Source: Algisphaera sp039180025 (GTDB lineage Bacteria; Planctomycetota; Phycisphaerae; Phycisphaerales; Phycisphaeraceae). Taken from it: 38,348 nt of DNA. Shown here in pieces: positions 26,355 through 35,794 of the stretch; the first letter of the stretch is position 1, and the number at the start of each line of letters is the position of its first letter. The stretch is taken from NCBI GenBank assembly GCA_039180025.1, contig JBCDDZ010000027.1, positions 1-38,348 of the forward strand, given 5' to 3'. The position numbers and the translations under genes are program-made. Below the pieces are notes generated by a model. It was not told where the DNA came from. It did no database searches and saw nothing but the letters and a program-made list of their open reading frames with translations.

Positions 26355-27161
26355 TTAATGCTGGACCTTTGGCACCCACGCCGTGGTCCGCCCCCCGACG
26401 ACGTCGAACGCGATCTCTTCGCCCCGCCCGGTGAGCGCATCTTCGTTCTTGCCCCAGCGGTGGTGGAACAGCCAAGTCTGCGGGAACCGCCGGTAATCGG
26501 CTTCCCACGCACACGCCTTGTCGAGCACGTGTTTCACTTTCCGCCGCAGCGTCTTGACCTCCGCGGCCGACAGCTCGTCGGCCCAGCGTTGGGGGGCGAT
26601 TTTAGCCTGATAGGCCACCTCGTCGGCGATCCAGTTCCCGATCCCCGCCAGGAACGACTGGTTCAATAGCAGCGCTTTCACCGGCGTCCGCCGGCGGGCG
26701 AGCGCCTCGACCCACCCGTCGGCCGCGGGCAGTTCCTGCCACGCATCGGGGCCCAGCTCGGAGAGCGGCGGCTCCGCCAGCGGCTCGTCCCGAAGCCGAA
26801 CCCGGCCGAACCGCCGGGCGTCGGTGAACCCGAACCGCTGGCCGTTGTCCAAGAGCAGTTCGACTTTCAGAAACCGGGGCCGGTCCGATTTGGCCGTGTA
26901 GCTGACAAACGAGCCGGTCATCCCAAAATGCCAGAGCGGCAACGGCCCGTCGCCCGACAGTGCCCACCACATCTGCTTGCCCCGGCGGTGACACCCCTCG
27001 ACCGTCCGTCCTTTGAGGGCCGCGGCCAGGCCCCGCGGGCTGACGCCCTCGATCACGATCCGCTCGTCCGCCTTGGCGTACACGCGCTCGATCCGCCGGC
27101 CCAGGCACGCCCGCTCGGCCACCCGCCGCCCCCAGCACTCAACTTCCGGCAACTCGGGCAT
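26355..27161 (-). CDS. mutM: Formamidopyrimidine-DNA glycosylase (Fpg/MutM family), zincless-finger type
   Basis: This base-excision repair enzyme removes oxidised purines and nicks the abasic site. It has 268 aa from the ATG at 27161. The N-terminal catalytic PELPEVE is present (P2 nucleophile, E3), as is the lysine in GKQMWW (K62, equivalent to E. coli K57). The helix-two-turn-helix region with SFLAGIGNWIADEV is intact. The C-terminal finger, however, has no Cys4 zinc site. Instead it reads HHRWGKNEDALTG and then VVGGRTTAWVPKVQ, like the zincless finger of plant/fungal Fpg and the NEIL1 group. Function as a glycosylase is likely; exact substrate preference is open. Confidence 0.88.
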   Translation of the reverse strand: MPELPEVECWGRRVAERACLGRRIERVYAKADERIVIEGVSPRGLAAALKGRTVEGCHRRGKQMWWALSGDGPLPLWHFGMTGSFVSYTAKSDRPRFLKVELLLDNGQRFGFTDARRFGRVRLRDEPLAEPPLSELGPDAWQELPAADGWVEALARRRTPVKALLLNQSFLAGIGNWIADEVAYQAKIAPQRWADELSAAEVKTLRRKVKHVLDKACAWEADYRRFPQTWLFHHRWGKNEDALTGRGEEIAFDVVGGRTTAWVPKVQH

Positions 27162-27284
27162 GCTTTAGACTCTCCACGTATCCGTAAGGGTTCTCGACGT
27201 CCGATAGGTAAAACCCGGCATCGACAGGCAAACCATAATTCAATACATTAGCCACGCTTCTGACACTTATCTGAAAGTTCCGGC

Positions 27285-28019
27285 ATGAGACATCGATGCG
27301 GTTGGCGGTTCCTGCACCTGCTGATGTGCGTGGGCAGCGTGGTTTCGGTGATCGCTCCCGCGGCGGCGGCCGACGATCTGGCCGACGAAATCTTCGATTT
27401 CGACAGCGGCCTTTATATCTCGGGCACGTTCGGCCATGCGCTGGATTTCGACATCACCAGCGACGATGTGTTCGCCTCCTCCGAAGAATTTGAATTCTCG
27501 CTCGACGAAACCACGACCGTGACCGCGGCGTTCGGGGCGGTGCTCGGGCAGGCCCGTGGGGAGTTTGAGGTCGGCTTTTTCGAAACCGATTTCGACCAGC
27601 TCAACTTCCCCGGCGGGAGCTTCGCCGTCGGGGGCGACGTCAGCTACCTCACCTTCATGGGCAACGTCTTCTACGACATCCCCACGCCCATCCGCGGTAT
27701 CGATCTGTACCTGGGTGCCGGGCTCGGGCTCGCGGTCATCGACGCGGAGGGCCCGTTTGAAGGCAGTATCGATACGGTCGATGGGCTGGGCAACGTGATC
27801 GAAACCTTCGCGGAGATCGACGAATCGTTCGTCACCTTCACGTACCAGTTCATGGGCGGCGTCAGCATCGAGATCCTCGACAACGTCACCGTCTTCAGCG
27901 GCTACCGCCTCCGCCTGTTCAGCGAAACCACGGTGGATGCCGACGGTGGGGGGAGCACGCTGAACTTCCGCGAGCACGAAGTCAACATCTTCGAGATCGG
28001 GCTCCGCGTCGAGTTCTAA
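27285..28019 (+). CDS. Outer-membrane beta-barrel protein (small porin-like)
   Basis: The 244-aa protein has a cleavable signal peptide (about 1-28, ending AAA). The mature part alternates short amphipathic strands with Asp/Glu/Ser-rich turns, for example GLYISGTFGHALDFDI, SYLTFMGNVFYDI and DLYLGAGLGLAVID. It ends in the aromatic C-terminal residue F with the pattern IGLRVEF, the outer-membrane insertion signal. About eight strands fit an OmpA/OmpW-sized barrel. Strongly acidic composition and no peptidoglycan-binding domain are visible. It is a single gene; the nearest gene on the left, fpg, is divergent. Confidence 0.78.
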   Translation: MRHRCGWRFLHLLMCVGSVVSVIAPAAAADDLADEIFDFDSGLYISGTFGHALDFDITSDDVFASSEEFEFSLDETTTVTAAFGAVLGQARGEFEVGFFETDFDQLNFPGGSFAVGGDVSYLTFMGNVFYDIPTPIRGIDLYLGAGLGLAVIDAEGPFEGSIDTVDGLGNVIETFAEIDESFVTFTYQFMGGVSIEILDNVTVFSGYRLRLFSETTVDADGGGSTLNFREHEVNIFEIGLRVEF

Positions 28020-28035
28020 AGCACGCCGGCGGAGC

Positions 28036-28041
28036 TAGACT
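28036..28041 (+). promoter_or_regulatory. TAGACT -10 box, 6 nt before the panE-like ATG
   Basis: TAGACT, GGCCGG, ATG, only 28 nt after the stop of the barrel gene. It allows independent, probably leaderless transcription of the reductase. Confidence 0.55.
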
Positions 28042-28047
28042 GGCCGG

Positions 28048-29043
28048 ATGTCCACTCGTTCCTACGCTATTTTGGGCACCGGTGCCTTGGGCGGGTACTA
28101 CGGCGGCCGGCTGGCCCACGCCGGGGCCGAGGTCCATTTCCTGCTCCGCTCGGACTACCGCCACGTCCGCGATCACGGGCTCCGGATCGACTCGGTTTGT
28201 GGCGGCTTCCACCTCTCCGCCGACACCCTCCACGCCTACGGCGACCCGGGCGAACTGCCGCCCTGCGACGTCGCGGTCGTCTGCCTCAAGACCACGCAGA
28301 ACGGTCAATTGCCCGCGCTGCTTGACCGCTGCGTCAAGCCCGACGGCGTGGTCCTGGTGCTGCAGAACGGGCTGCACCCCGAGGCCGACGCCGCGGCCGT
28401 GGTCGGCGAGGGCCGCGTGCTCGGCGGGTTGTGTTTTCTGTGCTCGAACAAGGTCGGCCCCGGCCACATCGACCACCTCGACTTCGGCCACGTCCACCTC
28501 GGCGTCTACGCCCCCGGAAGCCATACCACCCCCAGAAGCGAGCCCGCCCGCTCCCCCGCCTCGGCCCATTTCCGGGGGCCTGCCCATTTCCAGGGGGTCG
28601 TCGACGATTTTAATGCCACCGGGATCGACGCCACGGCCGTGGACGACCTCCGACGGTCCCGCTGGAAGAAGCTGATCTGGAACATCCCGTACAACGGGTT
28701 GTCGGTTGTGCTAAACCAGACGACCGACGTGATGATGGCCGACCCCGATACCCGGCGGCGGATCGAAACGGTCATGCGCGAGGTCCAGGCCGCGGCGCTG
28801 GCGGTGGACGGGAAGGCGATCGACGATGCGTTTATCGAGCAGATGCTGCGTTACACCGAGTCGATGCGGCCTTACAAGACCAGCATGATGCTGGATCACG
28901 AAGCGGGCCGACCGCTGGAGGTTGAGGCGATCGTGGGCGACCCGCTGCGGGCGTCGATAGCGGCGGGTCGGGAGGTCCCCGCCATCAAAAAACTTTACCA
29001 GCAACTCACCGACACACAACCCGGCACGCAGGGCCACGCTTAA
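28048..29043 (+). CDS. panE: Ketopantoate reductase family protein (PanE/ApbA)
   Basis: This 331-aa NADPH-dependent 2-oxoacid reductase would reduce 2-dehydropantoate in pantothenate synthesis. The Rossmann loop GTGALGGYYGGRLA is at 10-23. A VCLKTTQNGQLPALL strand-helix and VLQNGLHPE follow. The substrate-binding lysine region is RSRWKKLIWNIPYNGLS, and the C-terminal helix has SMMLDHEAGRPLEVEAIVGDP (about 283-303), where the family has S-M-x-x-D. Residues about 154-184, between the two domains, are an insert carrying CCCCCGGAA repeats in both orientations. Paralogues act on other oxoacids, so the exact substrate is not certain. Confidence 0.82.
   Translation: MSTRSYAILGTGALGGYYGGRLAHAGAEVHFLLRSDYRHVRDHGLRIDSVCGGFHLSADTLHAYGDPGELPPCDVAVVCLKTTQNGQLPALLDRCVKPDGVVLVLQNGLHPEADAAAVVGEGRVLGGLCFLCSNKVGPGHIDHLDFGHVHLGVYAPGSHTTPRSEPARSPASAHFRGPAHFQGVVDDFNATGIDATAVDDLRRSRWKKLIWNIPYNGLSVVLNQTTDVMMADPDTRRRIETVMREVQAAALAVDGKAIDDAFIEQMLRYTESMRPYKTSMMLDHEAGRPLEVEAIVGDPLRASIAAGREVPAIKKLYQQLTDTQPGTQGHA
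28510..28603. repeat. CCCCCGGAA micro-repeats in both orientations in panE
   Basis: CCCCCGGAA is at 28511-28519 with a CCCCCAGAA variant after it, and TTCCGGGGG at 28570-28578 with TTCCAGGGGG after it. The opposed copies could form a stem in mRNA. This is the rightmost cluster I find in the window. Confidence 0.7.
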
Positions 29044-29146
29044 CACGAAGCACGCCGGGCGTGGTCCGGACGGCAGCGTGGTGTCTTGCCGGTGGGGGGT
29101 TGGCCGACGGACGCCTCGGGCCAGTTGGTCAACGTGTTCCGGGGGT

Positions 29147-29175
29147 TTGACGCTTCGCGGGGGCTGATGCATAAT
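29147..29175 (+). promoter_or_regulatory. Sigma-70-type promoter of tig
   Basis: TTGACG (29147-29152), a 17-nt spacer and CATAAT (29170-29175) form the best -35/-10 pair in the window. The start would be near 29182, leaving an untranslated leader of about 160 nt that contains a 7-bp inverted repeat (GCCCCAC at 29201-29207 with GTGGGGC at 29231-29237). Confidence 0.7.
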
Positions 29176-29340
29176 ATTGGGTCCTACCGAGATACCAGCC
29201 GCCCCACGGGAGCGAGCCTGGCGCGGGTCGGTGGGGCCCCGGATGTTTAACTCCGTGGCAAAAATGCACCGTTGCCCTCCCGTGCCTCTCCTTGCAACCC
29301 CGTCGGCCCGGCCGACCCCGCCCCCACGAAAGCACACCCC

Positions 29341-30762
29341 ATGGCCGATGATTCCACCGCCGTTGTTGATTCCCCCGATGAATCCGGCACGCCGGAAACC
29401 AAGCTCGAGCAAAAAGTCACGGTGGAAGACGCCGGCCCCGCGCTCAAACGGCTGGTGTTTGAGCTGCCTGAGTCGCGCATCACCGACAAGATCGAGTCGA
29501 CCTACGAGAACCTGAGCAACGACGCCGTGCTGCCGGGCTTCCGTAAAGGGCGTGCGCCGCGTCGGCTGCTTGAAAAACGCTTTGCCGAATCGATCCGCGG
29601 CGACGTGAAGGGCCAGCTCCTGAGCGAATCCTACTCGCAAGCGATCGAAGAACACGAGCTGGACGTGATCGGCGAGCCCGACGTGAAAGACCTCGACAGC
29701 CTCGAAGTCCCCGAATCCGGCCCGCTTTCCTTCACCGTCGAGATCGAGATAACCCCGGACTTTGAACTGCCAACCTTCGACGGGATCAAGGTCGAGAAGA
29801 AGGTCAGCGAAGTGTCCGACGACGACGTGACCGCCGAGATCGAGCAGTACCGCGAACGCTACGGCCAGATGTCGGCGGTCGAAGACGCGACCGTCGCGGA
29901 AGGCGATTACGTCCAGTCCGACGTCAAGGTTCTGGCGGGCGAGAATGCCGCGGACGACGCAGAAGTGCTCCACACGCACGACGCTGCCTACACCCTGGTC
30001 CACGGCGAAGACAAGGATTTCAAGGGCCACGTCGCCGGCATCCTGGTCCCGGACATGGGTAAGCATCTGGTCGACAAAAACGTGGGCGACGTTGTCGATA
30101 TCTCCATGACCGGCCCCGAGAGCCACGAAAACGAAAAAGTCAAAGGCCAGCCCATCACCGTCCGGATGGCGATCACCCAGGTCCACCGCCTCGCCCCGGC
30201 GTCGGTGGAAGACCTGCTCCCGCAGTTCGGCATGCAGTCCGAAGACGAACTGAAAGAGCGGCTGCGGACAATGCTCGAGCAGCGTCACGAGCAGGCCCAG
30301 CAGGCCGACATGCACAAACAGGTCACCGAGCAGCTCGTCGATGCCGTCGACCTCGAGCTGCCCGAAGGCCTCAAGGGACGCCAGATCGAGCGCGCCCTCC
30401 AGCGGCAGCAGATGGAACTTCTCTACAGCGGTGCCCAGCCCGAAGAGGTCGAGGAAAAGCTCGCCGAGGCCCGTAGCGACAGCGAGGCCAGCGCCGTACG
30501 CCAGCTCAAGACCTTCTTCGTCCTGGACAAGGCGGCCAAGCAGCTCGAGGTTGAGGTCCAGGAAAACGAGATCAACGGCCGCATCGCCATGATGGCCATG
30601 CAGCAGCAGCGCCGCCCCGAAAAGCTCCGCAGTGAGATGCGTCAACGCGGCGAGCTCGAGCAGCTCTACCTCTCGATCCGCGAGCAGAAAACCCTCGACC
30701 AGATCATCGAGAAGGCCACCGTCACCGAAGTCGAAGGCAAACCCGGCGAGCCCGAAGCCTGA
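29341..30762 (+). CDS. tig: Trigger factor, ribosome-associated chaperone
   Basis: The 473-aa protein binds the ribosome exit tunnel and shields nascent chains. I chose the ATG at 29341. It leaves about 20 acidic residues before the ribosome-binding domain, whose signature loop LPGFRKGRAPRRLLEKRF lies at about 60-77. A PPIase-like middle domain follows (about 190-280; it keeps EGDYVQSDVKV and VGDVVDISM strands but is diverged), then a long helical C-terminal domain with charged repeats. No Shine-Dalgarno is seen right before the ATG. The strong promoter upstream fits a highly expressed gene. Next downstream is a SHOCT membrane protein, then clpX. Confidence 0.93.
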   Translation: MADDSTAVVDSPDESGTPETKLEQKVTVEDAGPALKRLVFELPESRITDKIESTYENLSNDAVLPGFRKGRAPRRLLEKRFAESIRGDVKGQLLSESYSQAIEEHELDVIGEPDVKDLDSLEVPESGPLSFTVEIEITPDFELPTFDGIKVEKKVSEVSDDDVTAEIEQYRERYGQMSAVEDATVAEGDYVQSDVKVLAGENAADDAEVLHTHDAAYTLVHGEDKDFKGHVAGILVPDMGKHLVDKNVGDVVDISMTGPESHENEKVKGQPITVRMAITQVHRLAPASVEDLLPQFGMQSEDELKERLRTMLEQRHEQAQQADMHKQVTEQLVDAVDLELPEGLKGRQIERALQRQQMELLYSGAQPEEVEEKLAEARSDSEASAVRQLKTFFVLDKAAKQLEVEVQENEINGRIAMMAMQQQRRPEKLRSEMRQRGELEQLYLSIREQKTLDQIIEKATVTEVEGKPGEPEA

Positions 30763-30883
30763 CCGGCGGGGCTTACCGGCCCGGGCGGACCGCCGAGAAA
30801 AACGTGCGGCTGCTCACGGGTAGAACGGGCACCTTCCGCTTCTCGCCCGGCAGAGCGGACGCACGGCTGGTGACGCAACCTGC

Positions 30884-31453
30884 ATGAATCGATACTCCCG
30901 CCGGCCCCGGAGAACTCCCGCTTTGATCCGTCGCTCCCCGTGGTTACCGGTTGGGTCCGTTCCGATCGCGGTCGCGGCGGGCTGGAGCCAAGCCGCGATA
31001 GCGCAGGGTACGACGTACGGAGCCGGGTCGGCGGACCCCGCGATGGATTCCAGTGACGTTTTCTTTTGGAGCGCGGCGCTCCTCGCGGCGGCGGTTCTGC
31101 TCGGGATCGTTTTCTTTTTCATCCGCAAACGGCTGCTGGCGGCCGACCAGGCGCCGCCCCCGATTTCAATGGGCTTTACCTTGGCCGACCTGCGAGAGAT
31201 GCACGCCAAGGGCCAGCTCAGCGAGGAAGAGTTCGACTACGCCAAACGCAAGATGATTGCTCGTGCCAAGGCTGACGCCGAACCCGATGAGGAGAGCGAA
31301 AGCCCGGCCGCAACCCTTCCCGAGCACGACGCCCCTCCGCCGCCGCTCGACCTGGGTCCGCCCGAGGCCGATAAGCCCGGCCCGGAGCCGCCGCCCCCCG
31401 ATAAAACCGAGGGCGACGGGCCCGAGCCCCCGGCTCGTGACAAACCGGCCTGA
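30884..31453 (+). CDS. Membrane protein with SHOCT-like domain
   Basis: The 189-aa protein has an Arg-rich N-terminus and a first hydrophobic stretch (about 21-40) that could be a signal peptide ending AIA. A firm membrane helix at about 60-80 follows. Residues 98-127 (FTLADLREMHAKGQLSEEEF and the following lysine-rich helix) match the SHOCT motif, a short two-helix oligomerisation or binding element. The tail is an acidic, Pro-rich disordered region. The gene occupies the place between tig and clpX where many bacteria have clpP. Function unknown; an adaptor or scaffold role is a guess. Confidence 0.7.
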   Translation: MNRYSRRPRRTPALIRRSPWLPVGSVPIAVAAGWSQAAIAQGTTYGAGSADPAMDSSDVFFWSAALLAAAVLLGIVFFFIRKRLLAADQAPPPISMGFTLADLREMHAKGQLSEEEFDYAKRKMIARAKADAEPDEESESPAATLPEHDAPPPPLDLGPPEADKPGPEPPPPDKTEGDGPEPPARDKPA

Positions 31454-31491
31454 TAACCCCACGGCGGACTACCGAGGCACGCGGCCGCGGC

Positions 31492-31497
31492 TATAAT
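31492..31497 (+). promoter_or_regulatory. TATAAT -10 box upstream of clpX
   Basis: A consensus -10 in a GC-rich context, 39 nt after the SHOCT gene. No -35 match at 17 nt. If used, it gives a leader of about 205 nt before the clpX ATG. Confidence 0.5.
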
Positions 31498-31588
31498 CTT
31501 AACTGTAATCAACGTTATTGAGTGACCCCACAGGGCGAGCCGGCTTGCCCGGGCTTGCCGTCAGATTCAGGCTAAGGGTGATCCATCA

Positions 31589-31640
31589 GGTGGACGATCC
31601 TTGAAGAGGGCTGCCCCGTCCCTATGGCGTGTCGTCCACC
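31589..31640 (+). promoter_or_regulatory. Inverted repeat in the clpX leader
   Basis: GGTGGACGA (31589-31597) and TCGTCCACC (31632-31640) are a perfect 9-bp inverted repeat enclosing 34 nt with a small inner GGG/CCC hairpin. In RNA it would form a stable stem about 70 nt upstream of the clpX start. It may be a cis-regulatory RNA structure or a protein-binding site. Confidence 0.45.
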
Positions 31641-31709
31641 GGCACACCGAAACCCCTACACGCCCCGGCGTTTCCCACGCCGGGCCCCGACGGAATTTAG
31701 AAAGTCGAT

Positions 31710-33083
<1,374 letters not shown>

Positions 33084-33235
33084 GCGGGCGTTTTACCCCC
33101 GCCGGACTCGGTTTCGCCGCGGCAGCTTATTCAAGCGGCGGGCGGTGTCCCCGGCCGACGTCGGCGAACCTGCCCGGGCTGACTGCGTAATAACCCTGAG
33201 CGTCCGACGCTAAAACGCGCCCCGATCGGCCGATC

Positions 33236-33241
33236 TATACT
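33236..33241 (+). promoter_or_regulatory. TATACT -10 box of the S41 protease gene
   Basis: TATACT lies about 45-60 nt before the candidate starts. No good -35. The leader holds GGAAAGG, which would serve the GTG at 33299. Confidence 0.4.
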
Positions 33242-33283
33242 TCATTCGGCCCGCTCCCGCGGGGCCCGACCCTGTGCCCGTGA

Positions 33284-35629
33284 ATGGAAAGGTTCGCAGT
33301 GCTTTCAAAGCGACACTCCCCGGCCGCCGCCCTCGGCCTCGCCCTGACGCTCTCCTCGACGGTTTTTGCCGGCACTGCCCACGCGGCCGACGGCCACGCC
33401 GCCTCCGAGACGCTGGGCCTCGAGCAGCTAGCGGCCCAGGGCCGATTCGACGACCTACTCATGGCCGTCCAGCCCCCGCCCGGCACCGAAGTCTCTCCCA
33501 GCGCCTCGTCGCTGATCGCCAGCCTGAACCGCTACCGGCAAAACGATCAGGAGCGCACCTCCCGCCGCCGGGCCGCTTATCGCGAAGCCCTCGAAAGCGT
33601 GCCGGTCCAGGTTGCGGCCGGCGAACTCGAAGACGCGCTCAAGAGCGCGATCGAAGCCCACAGCATCGCAGACGAGCCCGCCGAGGTTCTCGAAAATCCT
33701 GCGGTACTCGATCTGATCGAGAAGACCAAGCTCGCCGCGGCCCAGGCCGAAGCCGGCAAAGACTGGGTCGAAGCCGCCGTGCTGTTCAGCCGCCTGAACC
33801 TGCTGTTCGAAGACGACCGCCGCTATCGGCCCGACCTGAAACGGGTCAACGAACACCTCCGGGTGCTGGCCCTCTACAGCCCCCAGACCCTCCGCGACCT
33901 CCAGGACGCTCGGGCGAAGCGTGACGACCCCCTTGCCGTGCCCGATCGCACGCCCCCCGACGAAGACGACAACTGGCAGTCCCGGCTCAGCGGCATCGAC
34001 GCCAGCATGCTCCGCGACTCGCTCAAAACTGCCGCGGAAAGCCACATCGACCACCAAGGCTACGCCCGGCTCCTCTCCGGGGCGGTCCAGCCGCTGCTCA
34101 CGCTCCTCGCGACCCCCGCGCTGGCCGAGACTTTCCCCGGCCTGGCCGACGACAACAAGCGTGCCGCGTTCCGGGAGTCCCTCGGTCTGATCCAAGCCGA
34201 GCTCGACGACCCCAGCCGCAAGCTCTCGACCATCCGCGCGATGTCGCGTATCGATCAGATCCTCGCCAACAACCAGCGGACCGTGAAGCTCCCCGAATCC
34301 GTCGTCGCCTACGAAATGACCGAGGGCGCGCTGGGCACGCTCGACGATTTTTCGTCCATGTACTGGCCCGAAGATATCGACTTCCTGATGCGCTCCACCC
34401 AGGGCGCGTTCTTCGGCATTGGGGTCCAGATCACCCGCCGACTCGAGGGCGCTCCTCAACTTCAGGACAACGCCGGCTCTCAGGACGGCGACCAGCCAAT
34501 TGCCGGCGCGCGCATTACCGTGATCAGCCCTCTGGTCGGCTCGCCCGCCATTAAGGTGGGCATCAAGGCCGGGGACGTCATCTATACCGTTAACGGCAAG
34601 GACGCTTCGAACTGGTCGCTCACGAAGGCGGTCCGCGAAATCACCGGGCCCCAGGGCACGACCGTCAAGCTCGGCATCAAACGCGTGGGCCACAAAGACC
34701 TGCTCGAATTCGACGTGACCCGCGGACGCATCGAGATCGAGTCGGTCAAGGGCTGGGCCCACACCCCCGACGGCGGCTGGGACCACTGGATCGACCCCGA
34801 CGCCGGCATCGGGTATCTCCGGCTGACCCAATTCATCCCCCAGTCAGTGGACAAGATCGACACCGCCATCGGCCAGCTCAAAGACTCGGGCGAACTCAAC
34901 GGGCTGATCCTCGATCTCCGCCACAACCCCGGGGGCCTGCTGACCTCCGCGATCCAGATCGTCAACCGGTTCTTGGACCACGGCCCGATCCTCTACACCG
35001 TGGACGGCGACCGCAACGTCAAGTCGGCCTGGAACGCCCGGCGGCGAGGCACGTACCCCGACTTCCCGCTGGTGATTCTTATCAATCAGGGCTCGGCCTC
35101 GGCCAGTGAGATCGTCGCGGGTGCACTCCAGGACCGCCGGCGGGCCTTCGTCATCGGCGAACGCAGCTACGGCAAGGGGTCGGTTCAGGACGTCCACTGG
35201 AAGCCCTCGCCCCCCCCGCGTGCGAAGTACGGCCTCAAGGTCACCACCCAGTATTACCAGTTGCCCAACGGCCGCATTATCCACCGCAAGAACGACTCCA
35301 CCGTCTGGGGCATCGACCCCGACCTCGAAATCGACGTGACCGACCAGACCGTGGCCTGGAACCTGGAACTCCGCCAAGAGATCGATGTTCTCCGCGACAA
35401 TCAGGCGGATTCCTTCGAAGCCAATCGGACCAAACCCTGGGTCAAGCTTGCGGGGCACACCCCCGTTTCGCCCGACGCGGACAACGCTTGGGAGAAGGTC
35501 GAACTCCCGCTGCCGACCCCCGAAAACCTGCTCGACCTGGGCCTGGACCCTCAGCTGGAGGCGGCCTTGTTGGTACTTAAGGCCCAGCAGGTCGCGGCCG
35601 ACACCGCGGTGGCAAAAGCGAAACCCTAG
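33284..35629 (+). CDS. Exported PDZ-domain S41 peptidase (C-terminal processing protease-like)
   Basis: This is an envelope serine protease of the CtpA/Prc type, 781 aa from the ATG at 33284. A GTG at 33299 has GGAAAGG 5 nt upstream and may be the true start. A signal peptide (about 10-34, ending AHA) comes first. A long helical N-terminal region of about 330 residues is unlike short CtpA and nearer to Prc in size. PDZ lies at about 405-470 (ARITVISPLVGSPAIKVGIK). The S41 core has GLILDLRHNPGG, the catalytic-serine loop NQGSASASEIVAGAL and the lysine in YGKGSVQ, so the Ser/Lys dyad is intact. Substrates are probably envelope proteins. Confidence 0.88.
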   Translation: MERFAVLSKRHSPAAALGLALTLSSTVFAGTAHAADGHAASETLGLEQLAAQGRFDDLLMAVQPPPGTEVSPSASSLIASLNRYRQNDQERTSRRRAAYREALESVPVQVAAGELEDALKSAIEAHSIADEPAEVLENPAVLDLIEKTKLAAAQAEAGKDWVEAAVLFSRLNLLFEDDRRYRPDLKRVNEHLRVLALYSPQTLRDLQDARAKRDDPLAVPDRTPPDEDDNWQSRLSGIDASMLRDSLKTAAESHIDHQGYARLLSGAVQPLLTLLATPALAETFPGLADDNKRAAFRESLGLIQAELDDPSRKLSTIRAMSRIDQILANNQRTVKLPESVVAYEMTEGALGTLDDFSSMYWPEDIDFLMRSTQGAFFGIGVQITRRLEGAPQLQDNAGSQDGDQPIAGARITVISPLVGSPAIKVGIKAGDVIYTVNGKDASNWSLTKAVREITGPQGTTVKLGIKRVGHKDLLEFDVTRGRIEIESVKGWAHTPDGGWDHWIDPDAGIGYLRLTQFIPQSVDKIDTAIGQLKDSGELNGLILDLRHNPGGLLTSAIQIVNRFLDHGPILYTVDGDRNVKSAWNARRRGTYPDFPLVILINQGSASASEIVAGALQDRRRAFVIGERSYGKGSVQDVHWKPSPPPRAKYGLKVTTQYYQLPNGRIIHRKNDSTVWGIDPDLEIDVTDQTVAWNLELRQEIDVLRDNQADSFEANRTKPWVKLAGHTPVSPDADNAWEKVELPLPTPENLLDLGLDPQLEAALLVLKAQQVAADTAVAKAKP

Positions 35630-35755
35630 GCAGGGATCCGGGCGAGCTTTATTGCCCTCCAATCGGTTTGCTTACACAGGGCCTCGGCCGATCGGTGGAT
35701 CCGTCGGACGCTGATGCGTTTTCAACGCGGAGCATGGCTTGTCGCTGCGCCGCTG

Positions 35756-35785
35756 CTTTCAACCCCCTACGGTAGCCTCTAAACT
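35756..35785 (+). promoter_or_regulatory. Candidate aroC promoter
   Basis: TTTCAA, 17 nt, TAAACT (35780-35785). The ATG is only 9 nt beyond the -10, so the transcript would have almost no leader. Confidence 0.4.
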
Positions 35786-35794
35786 CTTTGTCCT

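Noticed and set aside
29052..29095. GTCCGGACGGCAGC, resembling the apical part of bacterial SRP RNA
   Set aside because: The tetraloop would be GGAC, not GGAA, and the asymmetric loop residues and long stem do not follow. Probably chance.
29199..29240. 7-bp inverted repeat in the tig leader as a riboswitch
   Set aside because: A single short stem in a GC-rich leader is easily due to chance, and no known riboswitch motif is visible.
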